A DNA stretch of 64,000 bases, from NCBI GenBank assembly GCA_039519185.1, contig CM076846.1, forward strand, positions 105,496,442-105,560,441, given 5' to 3'. This document shows, piece after piece, positions 33,501 through 45,129 of this stretch. The position numbers were made by a program, and so were the translations under genes. Under the pieces are notes generated by a model. That model did no database searches. It saw only the letters and a program-made list of their open reading frames with translations, and was not told the DNA's origin. Every line of letters begins with the position of its first letter. The stretch's first letter is position 1. This DNA comes from Astragalus membranaceus. Its lineage: Eukaryota > Streptophyta > Magnoliopsida > Fabales > Fabaceae.

Positions 33501-35003
33501 CGGTGATTGGGAGACCAGGGACTCCAAGTTGATCCCTTACCGAGATTACATTCTAAAGCTGGTTGAGCTTTTTGAGGAAATCACATTCCAGCACCTTCCT
33601 CGCAATGAGAATCAGTTGGCTGATGCACTAGCCACTTTGTCTTCAATGTTTAATATCAGCTGCGACAAAAGCTTGACTCACATCGGGATTCAGCATCGAG
33701 ATTTGCCAGCACATCATTATTGCATGGTCATCGAGGAAGAGTCTGATAACAAGCCCTGGTATTATGACATCAAGCAGTACATCTTGAACAGAGAATACCC
33801 TCCTGGAGCGTCAGAGAATGACAAGAGAACCCTCAGAAGATTGTCAAGGAATTTCTTTTTGAGCGGTGAAGTTCTATACAAGAGAAATTATGATATGGTC
33901 CTTTTAAGGTGTGTGACAGAAGAAGAGGCAACAAAAATCATGAGAGAAGTCCATGAAGGCTCATTTGGGGTTCATTCCAGTGGGCACACCATGGCAAGAA
34001 AAATATTAAGAGCTGGCTATTATTGGTTGCAAATGGAATCAGATTGCTATAGTTTCGTAAGAAGATGTCACAAGTGTCAAATCTACGCTGATCAAATTCA
34101 TGTACCACCTGCTTCCCTCAATGTCTTGACTGCCTCATGGCCATTCTCAATGTGGGGCATGGACGTCATAGGTCCTATCGAGCCTAAGGCGTCAAATGGG
34201 CATCGCTTCATCCTGGTCGCTATTGATTACTTCACCAAGTGGGTTGAAGCTGCTTCATATTCCAGCATTACCAGCTCTGTGGTTGCTAAGTTTGTAAAGA
34301 AAGATTTGATTTGCCGCTATGGGCTTCCGGATAAGATTATCACAGATAATGGCAGCAACTTGAACAGTAAGATGATGAAAGAGTTATGCGAGGACTTCAA
34401 AATCCAACATCATAATTCTTCTCCATACCGTCCCAAGATGAATGGGGCAGTTGAAGCGGCCAACAAGAATATCAAGAGGATTGTGCAAAAGATGGTAGTA
34501 ACCTATAAAGATTGGCACGAGATGCTTCCTTTCGCCTTGCATGGGTATCGTACCTCAGTGCGTACTTCAACCGGGGCAACCCCTTTCTCTTTGGTGTATG
34601 GGTCGGAAGCAGTCCTCCCCATTGAAGTTGAGATACCCTCTTTGCGGGTACTGATGGAAACCAAGTTGGAAGAAGCAGAATGGGTCCAAGCTCGTCTGGA
34701 TCAGCTGAATCTCATTGAGGAGAAAAGAATTGCTGCCCTGTGTCATGGCCAGTTGTATCAACAAAGGATGAAGACAGCTTTCGACAAGAAGGTTCGTCCC
34801 CGAGAATTCAGCGAGGGAGACCTTGTACTCAAGAAGATTCTGCCCATCTAGAGTGACCCCCGTGGGAAATGGACTCCTAGCTATGATGGACCATATGTGG
34901 TAAAGAAAGCCTTTTCTGGAGGAGCATTGATACTCACCAACATGGAGGGTGAAGAACTCAGAAACCCAGTCAATTCAGATTCAGTCAAGAAATATTACGC
35001 CTG
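30556..35003 (+). pseudogene. Pol of the Ogre-like element (RT, RNase H, second RNase H, integrase), broken
   Basis: RT spans about 30890-31480 (VPVPKKDGKVRMCVDYRDLN; catalytic YVDDM at about 31382-31396). A frameshift near 31470 leads to the frame holding the connection and first RNase H domain, which is split at 31937 by the palindromic insertion and resumes at 32935 (SLLGKTCCALAWAAHRLRQY). An in-frame TAA sits at 33121. A second RNase H follows (MVFDGASNTYGHGAGAVLIS, about 33280-33640), then a zinc-binding region and integrase with DVIGP (D near 34162), ITDNGS (D near 34345) and VEAANK (E near 34452), a DD35E-like spacing. A TAG at 34849 cuts the C-terminal domain, whose remainder reads on to 35003. 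No complete Pol can be made from this copy. Confidence 0.9.
31938..32929. mobile_element. Triple palindromic tRNA-like element with LTR-like ends
   Basis: Three 318-bp palindromes (31938-32255, 32275-32592, 32612-32929) are joined by two 19-bp linkers reading taaaaaggcgcctttttat. The whole starts TGTAACAGCCC, ends GGGCTGTTACA, and is flanked by the 5-bp duplication CAAGG (31933-31937; 32930-32934), so it inserted as a unit into the RNase H region. Each arm carries an A-box-like GCTCAATTGGTAGTGG and a B-box-like GGTTCGATTCCC reading outward from a centre gagcgcgcgctc. Unit 1 is a perfect palindrome by eye; unit 2 has three arm mismatches, unit 3 one. There is no protein frame. The linker equals two copies of the sequence that follows the same palindrome in the solo LTR at 40359, joined head to head. 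Confidence 0.9.
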
Positions 35004-36716
35004 AGAAAAATAAAAAGGAAAAAGAGAAAAATGAGCCAAGCAAGAATTAGCTCGCTAGGTTGAAAACCCGAAAGGGCGTCCTAGGAAAAAAAGAGCGACC
35101 CGGTGGACTGAAAACTCGCAAAGAGCGGTCCAGGCAAAAATTAGGGTCAGAAAGGTTGGACTGAAAAAAGTAAAAGAGGCAAGCAGCGTCTCCAAAAGCT
35201 TGGGTAAAAGGGTGATCAAGGATATAAGTATGGGTGATTGGCATCAACACTCCAAAGACGAAAAACGCTCATAAGATCTGTTGCGTCCATTTTTCTTGCT
35301 TTTTCTTAATTTCAAAGTTCTCAATGTACTCTTTTCAGTCGGCGCGACCTTTTGCGCGTTCAATTTCCATATGAATAAAAGTCCAAACTCTTCACTCCGT
35401 CTGCTTATTGTTTTGTCATTGCTTCCTTTTCATTTGTGCTTTAAAATGATGTTTTATGGTAGATGATAAATGAATTATGAAAATGTGCATAAATCAGAGC
35501 ATTAAACTCATTGCGAAAACTTTTGAAAATCATGAGAAAAGAAATGATCTCTCAATCAGGTAAATTCATAAAAGCCAAACAAAAGCACTGAGTGCATCAA
35601 AATAATTCACAAAAAAGGCTGAAGCATGACCCTCACACCATTATGGACGATCATCGTGCCTCGTAGCGCAAGTCCTACGATTTGGTTGAACCGGTGAAAT
35701 AAAAGCCAAAAAGAGCAAAAGAGCAACAAAAATAAGAAGAAAAGAAAAAGAAAACAATAAAAAAGGGGATTAGAAAAAAAAAGAGAGCAAAAGAGCAATA
35801 AAACGAATGAAACTCATGCATTGCATTCATCAAACAAAGACAAAAAAGAAAATTCATGCAAGCAAGAAGAAACTCCTGCATCACATCACGTTCATCCCAT
35901 CAAAAAGCAATCATGGCATTTGCATTGCATACATTTGTTCATATCACTTGCAGGTACAAAGACGGATAAATACTTCGGTGTTAATCCTCGCCCTCAGTTC
36001 CCAGAAAATGCTCCCTTAGTTCGGAGTTCAAATGCTTTTCAGTTCAGCGCTCAAGCGTGCATTGCGGTTTGGAGTTCAAAATCGCTCTCGTCAGAGTTCA
36101 ACGCTCCCTTCTGTCCAGGTCTCACGTCGTGTACGAGCAACGCGATGGACCGCAACCCCATGTGAGGTTCAACGGAATAATTGTATCATCCTAAGATACA
36201 GTGGACGCCGTGCATTGATCCGTATATCAGTTCCGGAGCTGATAACGATCCCCCCGGTCGCTCGAAAAGGCCAAAAGGAAGCGTGCTCCTCAAAGCCACG
36301 TGCAAATTCGGATTCATCAAGAGTCTGTTTAAGGATTACAGGTTTTAGGCAGCCTGGGCAATTTACCGCTTTCTGCACACCAAGTGCCCATTTACCGCTT
36401 TCTGCACGCCAAGTGCCCGTTTTACCTTTTTTGCCCGCACGTCAGTGTTCATTTACTGTTTTCGCATCGACACGAAAGTGCCTACTCTTTATCTTCATTT
36501 TGCCTCGGAATATGTTTCGGCCAATTCATATTCTTTGTTAAAATCCAGATAAAAAAAAAGAAAAAAAGAGAAGGAAAAGGAAAAGGAAAAGAAAACTCAG
36601 GTTTCTCTAGGTAGACAAAATTGGTATAATCTCTGAATTCTTTATTTCCATTTTGCCTCGGAATATGTTTCGGCCAATTCATATTCCTTGTCAAAATCCA
36701 AATAAAGAGGGGCAGC
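35004..36716 (+). other. 3' region and polypurine tract of the Ogre-like element
   Basis: No coding frame. 35045-35130 has phrases gttgaaaacccgaaagggcg and ctgaaaactcgcaaagagcg, typical of Tat-lineage 3' regions. Near the end a block of about 170 bp (cattttgcctcggaatatgtttcgg, ending in a purine run) occurs twice (about 36494-36590 and 36650-36716). The second copy ends with the polypurine tract aaataaagaggggcagc directly before the 3' LTR. Confidence 0.7.
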
Positions 36717-38945
36717 TGTTATACCCCAATTTTGTCCGTCTTCTTTTTCTATATAGTTTTAGTCGTTTATTTTACTTAAATCGTGTTTTGAAGTCGCGTG
36801 ATTACGAGAATTATCAGTATGGCGTCTCAGTTACTAACCCTGGCCAATTTCAATTACCCTGTTCAACTAAATCGAAATACCATTGTTTTAAATTAGGCAT
36901 GCACGCGAATGATCGATCTTTTCGTGCGTTCTTCAATTTAATCTTCGTATTTGGATTTAGTCGAACCAAATTGGGACTAACAAAGTCATTTTTCTCGCGA
37001 TTGGGCTTGTCGTTTCAATTTGGGCTTAAGAACGCGATTCTGAGATAATTTTAGCGTTTAGTGGTCAACGGGCTAATTTATTCTATTTGGGCCTCGTTCT
37101 CACACACTTGTCTAGTTGGGTCCGATATCGCTTTTGTATTTGGCCCAATTTCTTTTATTATTTTTACTTTGCCTATTCATTTATTTTGAGTAGTATATAT
37201 AGTCTAAAAATGTCAAAAAAAAAATTCTATTTATTTTTATTTACAAATTAATAATGTTTAGGAGTCCAAATGTCCAAAAAAAAAAATACAAAAAATTACA
37301 TCAGAAAAGGCCCAAATGGCCAGATCCGAAAATACAAGTCATAGACAGCAAATTAGGGTTTCAGCAGGTCTCCCAAAAGCTGCTGGAACTGCTGGGCCTG
37401 GATCCAAAACCTGAAAAAATAGGTCAAAGGTAATTAATGTCTTAACTTAGTTTTTACTATAAATGAGCAGCTAAGGACAGTAAAAAAAAACGGAGAATCA
37501 GAGACAGAAAAGGCATACGGGAAATTCACAGAAAAGACACAAAATTCAGAACCGAAAGATTAGGGTTTTCACATTGAAACCCTAATCGCAAAACACCAAA
37601 AATCCAGAAACAGAAGTGGTAGGACCAGAATCAGCCAGGATAACATCAGCAGCGGTTAACAACAACACGCTGAGTAATACGAGATTATCCAGAAGCTGGA
37701 GTTCAGGTTGGTATTTCGTTTTTTCTTCTTGTACGCTTTTTATATTTTATTAGAGTAATCTGGAAATATGAAATGTAAATATTCTAAGTGTTTTGAAATC
37801 TCAGTATGATTAAAAATCAACTAGAAAAAAAACGTTGAACACAGTAAGGTACACAGGTAAATGAAACGGAAATCAAGCATGTACCATTTTTTTTATATAC
37901 ATGTAAAAAATAGTGGAATTAGATACTTTAGGACACAAATAGGTTCAGAAAAAAAAATCACCAAACATCCTTATCAGTCCCTGGAAATCGATTTAGGCTT
38001 TTTTTTAAATAAAAAAATTTAGCAATAGTAGAAGGGAAGGAGAGCCCAGAAATAAAAGAGTAGCCCAGTTTTAATTCACACCCATTGTTTTAATTCACGC
38101 CACCCCTGCTATTAATTATACAACCCCTTGCGACTAATAATACCCTATTTTACCATTTCACCCCCCTTTCTTTTTTCCGTTTTTTTTTAATTTAATTTAA
38201 TTCTCTTCAAGACAAAATAGTTTCTCATAAATCATAAACTTTGTTAATAGGTCTTGTGAGGCCTTTGCTTGCATGATTATTAACAACGAGGTACTAGTGG
38301 TGATCACTTGGAGCCTTTGCTCAATTGATCATCATGAATGCCTGAATTTTTCTAAAGAGTTTCACTAAATCAAAAACTTTGTTAATAGTCTTGTGAAGCC
38401 TTTGCTTGCATGATTATTAACAATGAGGTACTAGTGGTGATCACTTTGAGCCTTTGCTCAATTGATCATCATGAATGCCTGATTTTCACAATTAAACAAG
38501 ATAAAAAAACAAAAACCTTTTTCTAGACAAACAAGAACTACGTAGCTTTGAATTCTCCATCGCACCGGGAGATACGTAGGAGCGAGAGGCTAACTCTTGT
38601 CAAGCGCCAAAAATAAAAAAAAATTCATTAAGTTTTTTAATTCATTTCCAATAAGAAATAAAGAGGTAAATTAGATATTTTTCAAATCAACACTTAAAAC
38701 CACACATTTAATTAAAGGTTCCCTCTCAGTAGAGAGGATGTGTGGGGTGCTAATACCTTCCCCGCGCGTAACCGACCCCCGAACCCAAAACTCTCAGTTT
38801 TCAAAGGCCAAATCGCTTTCTAAAAAAGGGTTTTTCTGATACTTTCCTTAAATAAGTATTGGTGGCGGCTTCATTGTCATTGTTTTTTTTTAGAAAAGTT
38901 GTAAACGAGGAAGGTTCTCCCTCGGGGGCTTTTTCGGGCGCAACA
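36717..38945 (+). repeat. 3' LTR of the Ogre-like element (2229 bp)
   Basis: Almost identical to the 5' LTR except for a 661-bp length difference: after ataaaagagtag at 38063 it goes straight to cccagttttaattcac, where the 5' LTR has the GC-rich block. It ends GCGCAACA at 38945 next to the duplication CATGG. Confidence 0.9.
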
Positions 38946-38950
38946 CATGG

Positions 38951-40358
38951 ATCTTGTTGACTTGCCGGTTTCGGGTAAGAAATTTTCTTACTTTTGTTCA
39001 GACGGTGTCTCTATGAGTAGACTGGATAGGTTTCTGATCTCTGAGGGGCTAATATCTGATTGGGGGATTTCCGGTCAGTGGATTGGTAGTCGAGATATTT
39101 CAGATCATGCGCCCATTTGGCTCCTCAAAGCAACGAAAGATTGGGGGCCGAAACCGTTCCGCTTTTTTAATGCATGGTTGGAACATACAGACTTCTTGCC
39201 TTTTGTTCAAAGTTGTTGGGACGAGCTTTCACATTACTGGTTACAAGACTTATGCTCTGAAGGAGAAACTGAAATTGCTCAAGGGAAGACTAAGGGGATG
39301 GAATAAAGAGGTGTTCGGAAAGGTGGATCTCACTATTGATTCTCTTGTTCGGGACTTGAACTCTCTAGATGATATCCTTGGTGAAAGATGGGACAGTGGT
39401 GCTGTGATGCATAAAAAAGAAGTCTCTGCTTCCCTTTGGAAAGAAATCTAGGTAAAGGAATCTCTTCTTGCTCAAAAGTCTAGAGTAAGGTGGATACAGG
39501 AAGGGGATATGAACTCGAAATTTTTTCACTCACTGTTGCGTTATAAAAGAAGAAGATGCAACGTTTCGATTGTCGAGGAGAATGGAACTTTAGTGGAGGA
39601 TGTTGAGGAAGTGAAGATGCGGGTTAAAAATCATTTTCAACAGTGTTTTGTTGAACCAAATTATGCCCGTCCTTCTCTTGATGGTCTTACCTTCAATCAG
39701 CTATCGCCTTCTGAGTCAGATACTTTAATTCAGCCATTTTCCGAGGAAGAAATAATGATGGGTGTGTGGGATTATGACAGGTGACAAGAGCCCGGGGCCG
39801 GATGGTTTCAACTTCAATTTCATCAAAGCTTGTTGGAATATGTTGAAGGAGGAGTTGGTGAGTTACTTTAACGAATTTTTTGCTAATGCTTATCTTCCCA
39901 AAGCCATCTCGGCGTCTTTCATAGCCTTGGTTCCAAACACGGACAATCCTCAAGGTTTAGGTGAGTTGAGGCCTATTTGCTTGATTGGTTGCCTCTATAA
40001 AATTTTGGCCAAAGTATTGGCAAACCGTCTTAAGAAAGTGGTGCCTAGCATAATCTCCAACCACCAATCAGCTTTCATTGGGGGAAGACAAATCCATGAT
40101 GGGGTCGCTATTGTTAACGAAGTGGTGGATTTTGCAAAGAGGGGTAAGGAAGAGTGCTTGTTGTTTAAGGTAGATTTTGAGAAAGCTTATGACTCCATCT
40201 CTTGTAGCCTCTTGGTCTACATGTTACAGCGTATGGGTTTCCCCCAAAGATGGATTTCGTGGATAAAATCTTGTGTGTGCAATAGCTCCATGTCGGTTCT
40301 TGTGAATGGTAGCCCTACTCACGACTTCAAAGCACATAGGGGGTTGAGGCAAGGGGAC
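38951..40358 (+). pseudogene. LINE ORF2, end of endonuclease and most of RT
   Basis: It resumes the frame cut at 20461: MDLVDLPVSGKKFSYFCSDG and SRDISDHAPIWL complete the endonuclease, then RT begins (KSPGPDGFNFNFIKACW, LRPICLIGCLYKILAKVL, HQSAFIGGRQIHDG, FKVDFEKAYDSI, HRGLRQGD). Frameshifts lie near 39250, 39440 (TAG at 39449) and 39775. It is cut after RQGD at 40358 by the solo LTR; RT continues as PLSPFLF at 43095. Confidence 0.9.
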
Positions 40359-40676
40359 TGTAACAGCCCAGGTCCACCGCAGCGGCCACCCCGGTCCCAC
40401 TGTTACCTCACGATCTTTTCTACCCCTCTTGTAGAATTTTTGCCTTCCGTGGGAATCGAACCTTGCACCTGAGGCATAAGTGCAAGTTAAACCCCCTTCC
40501 CACTACCAATTGAGCGCGCGCTCAATTGGTAGTGGGAAGGGGGTTTAACTTGCACTTATGCCTCAGGTGCAAGGTTCGATTCCCACGGAAGGCAAAAATT
40601 CTACAAGAGGGGTAGAAAAGATCGTGAGGTAACAGTGGGACCGGGGTGGCCGCTGCGGTGGACCTGGGCTGTTACA
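40359..40676. repeat. 318-bp tRNA-like palindrome, fourth copy
   Basis: A perfect palindrome by eye with the same A and B boxes as the copies at 31938. Its arms carry the ttttctacccctcttgtagaattt variant, which otherwise occurs only in the right arm of the middle copy at 32275-32592. It is followed by ataaaaaggc, the half-linker of the triple element. Confidence 0.9.
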
Positions 40677-41511
40677 TAAAAAGGCACTCATTATAATTTA
40701 AACGACTCGCAGCGGAAAAAAAAATAACATAAACTCAAAATGCCAAACAACGGCCTCATCGGAATCATTAGGTCAATGCACACGAAAATCAACAACATTT
40801 AAATATCATTAGAAAAATCCTAAGGCAACCCCCTAGGTGTCACGTATCAGAGCAGACCGACTCGGGAGTGAAAGGAGTAAGCCTTTACTCAGAACTACCT
40901 GTAGTAAACAACAACAGAAGGGTGAGTCTCAACTACATAATAAAGATTATAATAAGAAGTATATTACGTCATAGCATCACACTCACACAGTCACGCAGTA
41001 GCATAGTCTATACAATCACCCACTAGCATGCTTATCATGAGGATGGATGCAATACAGTTATGCATGTGGTACCATTTTCCCAGACCGCAGCCTTATCATC
41101 ATATTATCAACTCAGACCGCAGCCTTATCATTTCAATTTAGAACTCAGACCGCAGCCTTATTATCATAATTAACAACTCAGACCGCAGCCTTATGTATGC
41201 ATGAGACTCCATGACAAAACCACAATCATAATTATTAACAACACGGTCCATGTATCCTATATCACATCTTTAATTAATCTTAGTTTTAGCCCCCATGGCC
41301 TCATCACCAACCAACTCATTATTTTCTCCTCACAATCACGTCCCTAGGACTAGGATAACACTTAGGGACCAATCTAGCACCATTAGACCCGAAACTCAAA
41401 CACAAGTCACGGGCGCCCCACTAGGCGCCCTAGGCGGCCACACTTGGCGCCCCACACAACACCCAAACGCACAAACATAGTAGACCACCTTAAAAATTGA
41501 AACCGCTCTAG

Positions 41512-42065
41512 CCAAAATGTTCAAAATGGGATTTGGTCACGTGAATACAGAATTTGGCTAGGTAAAATATGCTCAGAACATGATGTGTGCACAAGGCACC
41601 CCTAAAACAAGTCAAAATGATGCCCAATAGGACAACTTTCAAACCACAAGTGCAAATCTGGAAATTCTTTAGCCAAAATACTTAAAATATGATTTGGTCA
41701 GGTGGATACAAAGTTTGGCTCAGTAAAATATGCTCAGAACATGATGTGTGCACAAGGCACCCCTAAAACAAGTCAAAATGATGCCCAACCGGACAATTTC
41801 AAAACCACAAGTGAAAATCCAGAAATTCTTTAGCCAAAGTGTTTTAAATAACATTTGGTCAGGTCAATACAAAGTTTGGCTCGGTAAAATATGCTCAGAA
41901 AATGATGTGTGCACAAGGCACCCCTAAAACAAGCCAAAATGATGCCCAACCGGACAATTTCAAAACCACAAGTGCAAATCCAGAAATTCTTTAGCCAAAG
42001 TGTTTTAAATAACATTTGGTCAGGTCAATACAAAGTTTGGCTCGGTAAAATATGCTCAGAAACTG
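41512..42065. repeat. Tandem repeat, period about 160 bp, about 3.5 copies
   Basis: Units begin agccaaaatgttc (41512), agccaaaatactt (41673), agccaaagtgttt (41832) and agccaaagtgttt (41992), each containing atatgctcagaa, gcacaaggcacccctaaaac and gatgcccaa. The last unit is partial. The later units are more alike than the first. Confidence 0.85.
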
Positions 42066-43094
42066 AGTTTACCCAAAAACATGATTTATGCGCCTTGCCT
42101 AAGCATAGGCAGCAACCTGGCGCCTCCCCAGGCGCCACAGGGCAGCAACACAGGCGCCCTGCCCAGAACACACACACGCCCAGCAACAGTAAACAGCGCC
42201 CAGTGCGCCAATTTCCCCCCCCCCCCCAGCACTTGGCGCCCAGGCGCCCCACCACAACCAACACCAATTCTCCATTATTTTTCCAAAACTCAAAATACCA
42301 CAACAATCACAAAACACACTGCACTTTTTCCAGCAACATCCAATCTCACATATATAAATTAAGAACACTTCAAAACACAAAATTAACACATGAAATCCAA
42401 ACCTTAGCATAGGGAAATCAAATCAATCACACTAATTATCAATTCCAACTAACCTAAACAATTCTAACAATTAACAAGTAGTGTCAAGTGGGGTCCTATG
42501 GTTTACATACAACCTATTATATTCTCTATTATAGAGTGAGACTCCCCTAACCTTGATTATGACGAGCTAGAGCCTTTTCCACCGGAGCACCGACAAATCA
42601 CCGCAACAAAGAAGCTCCTCCTTTTTCACACAATCACGCCCTTTCTCTCTTTCCCTAGGATCAAGGCGAATTGATCAAAATAGAAAGGGTTAGGGAAATT
42701 CGAAACCTAAGCAATTGATAGAGAAAGGAAATCGAATCATAGAAGATTAGGAACCCTTACCTAGGATCAAGGCGCACAAACCCTAACTCCAAGCTTGAAA
42801 TCGCCCTTCCTTCTCTTCTCCTCTCTTCGACTTTCTTTCTTTTCTTCTCTATTTCGACTTTCTTTCTTTCCTTTGACACTAGTGGGGCGCGACCTAGACC
42901 CCTAGTGTCTAAAGAGCGCCTAAGCCAACGGGCTTGGGCCTCTTGGGCCGTCACTTGAAATTCCGGTATTACCAACGCCATCCCCTTCAATTAAAATAAA
43001 ATACCATATCATCACATAATAAAATAAAATAGTGCAACACTTTAAATAATTTAATCAATTACTTAATTAAATTATTTTAGGGTGTTACAGGGAC

Positions 43095-44880
43095 CCTTTG
43101 TCACCTTTCCTCTTTCTAATCGTTGCCGAAGGATTGTCGGGATTAATGCGGAAAGCGGTGGAGATTGGTTCCTTTCAAGACTTTACCATTTCTAATGAGG
43201 TACGGTTTTCTATTCTACAATTCATGGATGACACAATGTTGTTGGGAAAGGCCACGTGGGAAAATCTTTGGAATATAAAGTCTTTACTTCGTGCTTTCGA
43301 ATTAGTGTCCGGTTTGAAGGGGTAATTTCCATAAGAGTTAGTTAATTGGCATCAACACCCTGGATGATTTTTTGGAAAGAGCTAGCGTTTTCCTGTATTG
43401 TAGAACGGAAGCTTTACCGTTCAAGTTTTTGGGTATTCCGATTGGTGCAAATCCTAGACGGGAAGTTACTTGGAGCCCCGTTCTTGCTGCGCTTAGAAAA
43501 CGTTTGGCTTTGTGGAAGGGTCGTTTCTTGTCGATCGGTGGTCGGGTTTCTCTCATCAACTCCGTCTTGAATAGCATCCCTCTATACATGCTATCATTCT
43601 ATAAAGCTCCGAAAGTGGTGATTAAGAAGATGATCAAAATTCAAAGGGATTTCCTTTGGGGTATCAAAGAAGGAGACAAGGGAATGTGTTGGGTTGCTTG
43701 GGTTAAAGTTTGCAAAGCAAAAAAGGATGGCGGTCTTGGTATTAAAAATCTCGAGTTATTCAATATTTCTTTGTTATCTAAGTGGAAATGGCGGGCTTTG
43801 ACGGATACTAATGTCTGCTGGAGCCGTTTGTTGAGACATCGCTATGGGGACTATGCTACTACTTTTGTTCATAACTCGGCTGAAGGTATATCTAGCCGGA
43901 ACTCGGGATCGATTTGGTGGAGAGACTTGGTAAAGTTGGATGACAAACTTGAGGAATGGCGAAGGTTCGCGTGGTGTATTAAAAGGGGGCTTGGTGACGG
44001 AACCTCCGTTAATTTTTGGAAGGATCAATGGCTAGGCAAAGAGCCTTTATTCAAAGTTTTTCCACTGTTATGTGATGGGGAAGGGCAGCAGCAACTCTTG
44101 GTGGCTGACTTAGGTGCTTGGAATGGTGAAGTTTGGGTGTGGTCTACACCGTGGCAGCATCACACGGATTCGGTTCGGGTGGCTGAAGGCCAAATTTTGG
44201 CAGCACTTTACAGTGACTTAAGCCGACTAGAGGAAGGAAAGACGCGTGGCTATGGCCACATGATACTTCCAAGAGTTTCACGGTAAAATCTTTTTATCAT
44301 CAACAATCTTGTAGTGACATATCTTCCAACATTTCGAACCATCAGCACTTGTTAGGGGGACTATGGAAATCTATTGTCTCTTAGAAGGTTGTAGTCTTCG
44401 GGTGGAGGTTACTGTTAGATTCCTTACCAGTGCGTGAGCAGCTGTTGCACAGGAACGTCATCCACTCCAACCTAGAAGTTGGTTGTTCGTTTTGTAATTC
44501 CTCTCGCGAGTCTGTCGAACATCTTTTCATCACTTGTGGCTTTGCGCGTTCTGTTTGGCATATTGTTGGTACTTGGCTAGGTGTTGACATGGATGTCTCT
44601 CTGGGTGTGGAGGATTTCTTTAGTAATTTCGGCCAGTGGTGTACAGGGAAGAAAGCAAAACGGGTGAAACATCTCTTTTGGTTAACTACTTGTTGGAGTA
44701 TTTGGCTAGCTAGAAACAGAGTCATATTCAAAGAGGAGGAACCAAATATAGATGGGGTTGCTAACCAGATCATGAAGAACTTATCTTGGAGTTGGTGTCT
44801 TTATAAACTCAACTGTAATTCACCTTTGTCTGTATCTCTATGGTGGTCTAATCCACTTACATTCCTTAACAATCTGTAAT
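43095..44880 (+). pseudogene. LINE ORF2, RT C-terminal half and zinc-binding region
   Basis: It continues RT with PLSPFLFLIVAEGLSGLMRK and the catalytic FMDDTMLLG (FADD in most L1 elements), then after frameshifts near 43323 and 43370 the thumb/connection (FKFLGIPIGANPRREVTW, INSVLNSIPLYMLSFYKAP, LSKWKWRAL). A shift near 44285 leads to the zf-RVT region (CSFCNSSRESVEHLFITCGF; WSIWLARNRVIFKEEEPNID). The frame stops at 44878. It has no RNase H domain. Confidence 0.9.
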
Positions 44881-45129
44881 CTAGTAGGGGGAGAAACAGT
44901 GGGCTGGGTTGATGTTTTCCCACTGTGGTGCAGGTTGTACGAGGTACTCTTTTTTCTTTCTTGAGTCTTTTTCCCATTGGGTTTTGGCTCAAGGAGGTTT
45001 TAAGGAGGCCCCCCCCTTTCCTATATCTCCATTGTAAGGGTTGGACACCCCTTTCCTATATCTTCATAAGTTATAAAATAATAAACAATTTTGAATTGAG
45101 AATATATATATAATAAATAAATGTATAAA

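Larger units (their letters stand above)
20462..38945 (+). mobile_element. Ogre/Tat-like Ty3/gypsy LTR retrotransposon, 18.5 kb, full-length but defective
   Basis: Two LTRs (20462-23351 and 36717-38945, both TGTTATACCCC...GCGCAACA) flank an internal region with primer site, ORF1, gag-pro with a G-patch, a probable intron, RT, RNase H, a second RNase H, integrase, a long 3' region and a polypurine tract. The 5-bp duplication CATGG is perfect (20457-20461; 38946-38950). Extra ORF1, very large size, the pro/RT intron and two RNase H domains are the published hallmarks of Ogre elements in the Tat lineage. LTRs are nearly identical outside one block, implying recent insertion, yet the coding region has several frameshifts and stops, so mobility probably depended on proteins supplied in trans. 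Confidence 0.9.
40359..43089 (-). repeat. Solo LTR (2731 bp) whose terminus is a 318-bp tRNA-like palindrome
   Basis: Flanked by the 5-bp duplication GGGAC (40354-40358; 43090-43094) and bounded by TGTAACAGCCC and GGGTGTTACA. On the minus strand it starts TGTAACACCCTAAAATAATT, like the TGTAACRCCC LTR family at 15556, so it is probably a solo LTR on the minus strand. Its plus-left 318 bp (40359-40676) is the same palindrome found three times at 31938-32929. Inside lie four copies of aactcagaccgcagccttat (41075-41195) and a tandem array of about 160 bp units (41512-42065). No genes. Confidence 0.85.
19945..45090 (+). mobile_element. L1-type LINE, split by two LTR insertions
   Basis: One LINE ORF2 can be followed in order across three blocks: endonuclease (19948-20461), the rest of endonuclease plus most of RT (38951-40358), and end of RT plus the C-terminal region (43095-44880). 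The two gaps are exactly the LTR insertions at 20462-38945 and 40359-43089, each with its own 5-bp duplication. ORF1 is not seen, so the copy is probably 5'-truncated. The 3' end is a T/A-rich tail near 45060-45110. Its own target duplication could not be assigned. Confidence 0.85.

Noticed and set aside
36032..36541. Open frame of 169 codons in the Ogre-like 3' region
   Set aside because: Low-complexity, Arg/Ser-rich, overlapping other open phases and no domain; no support as a gene.
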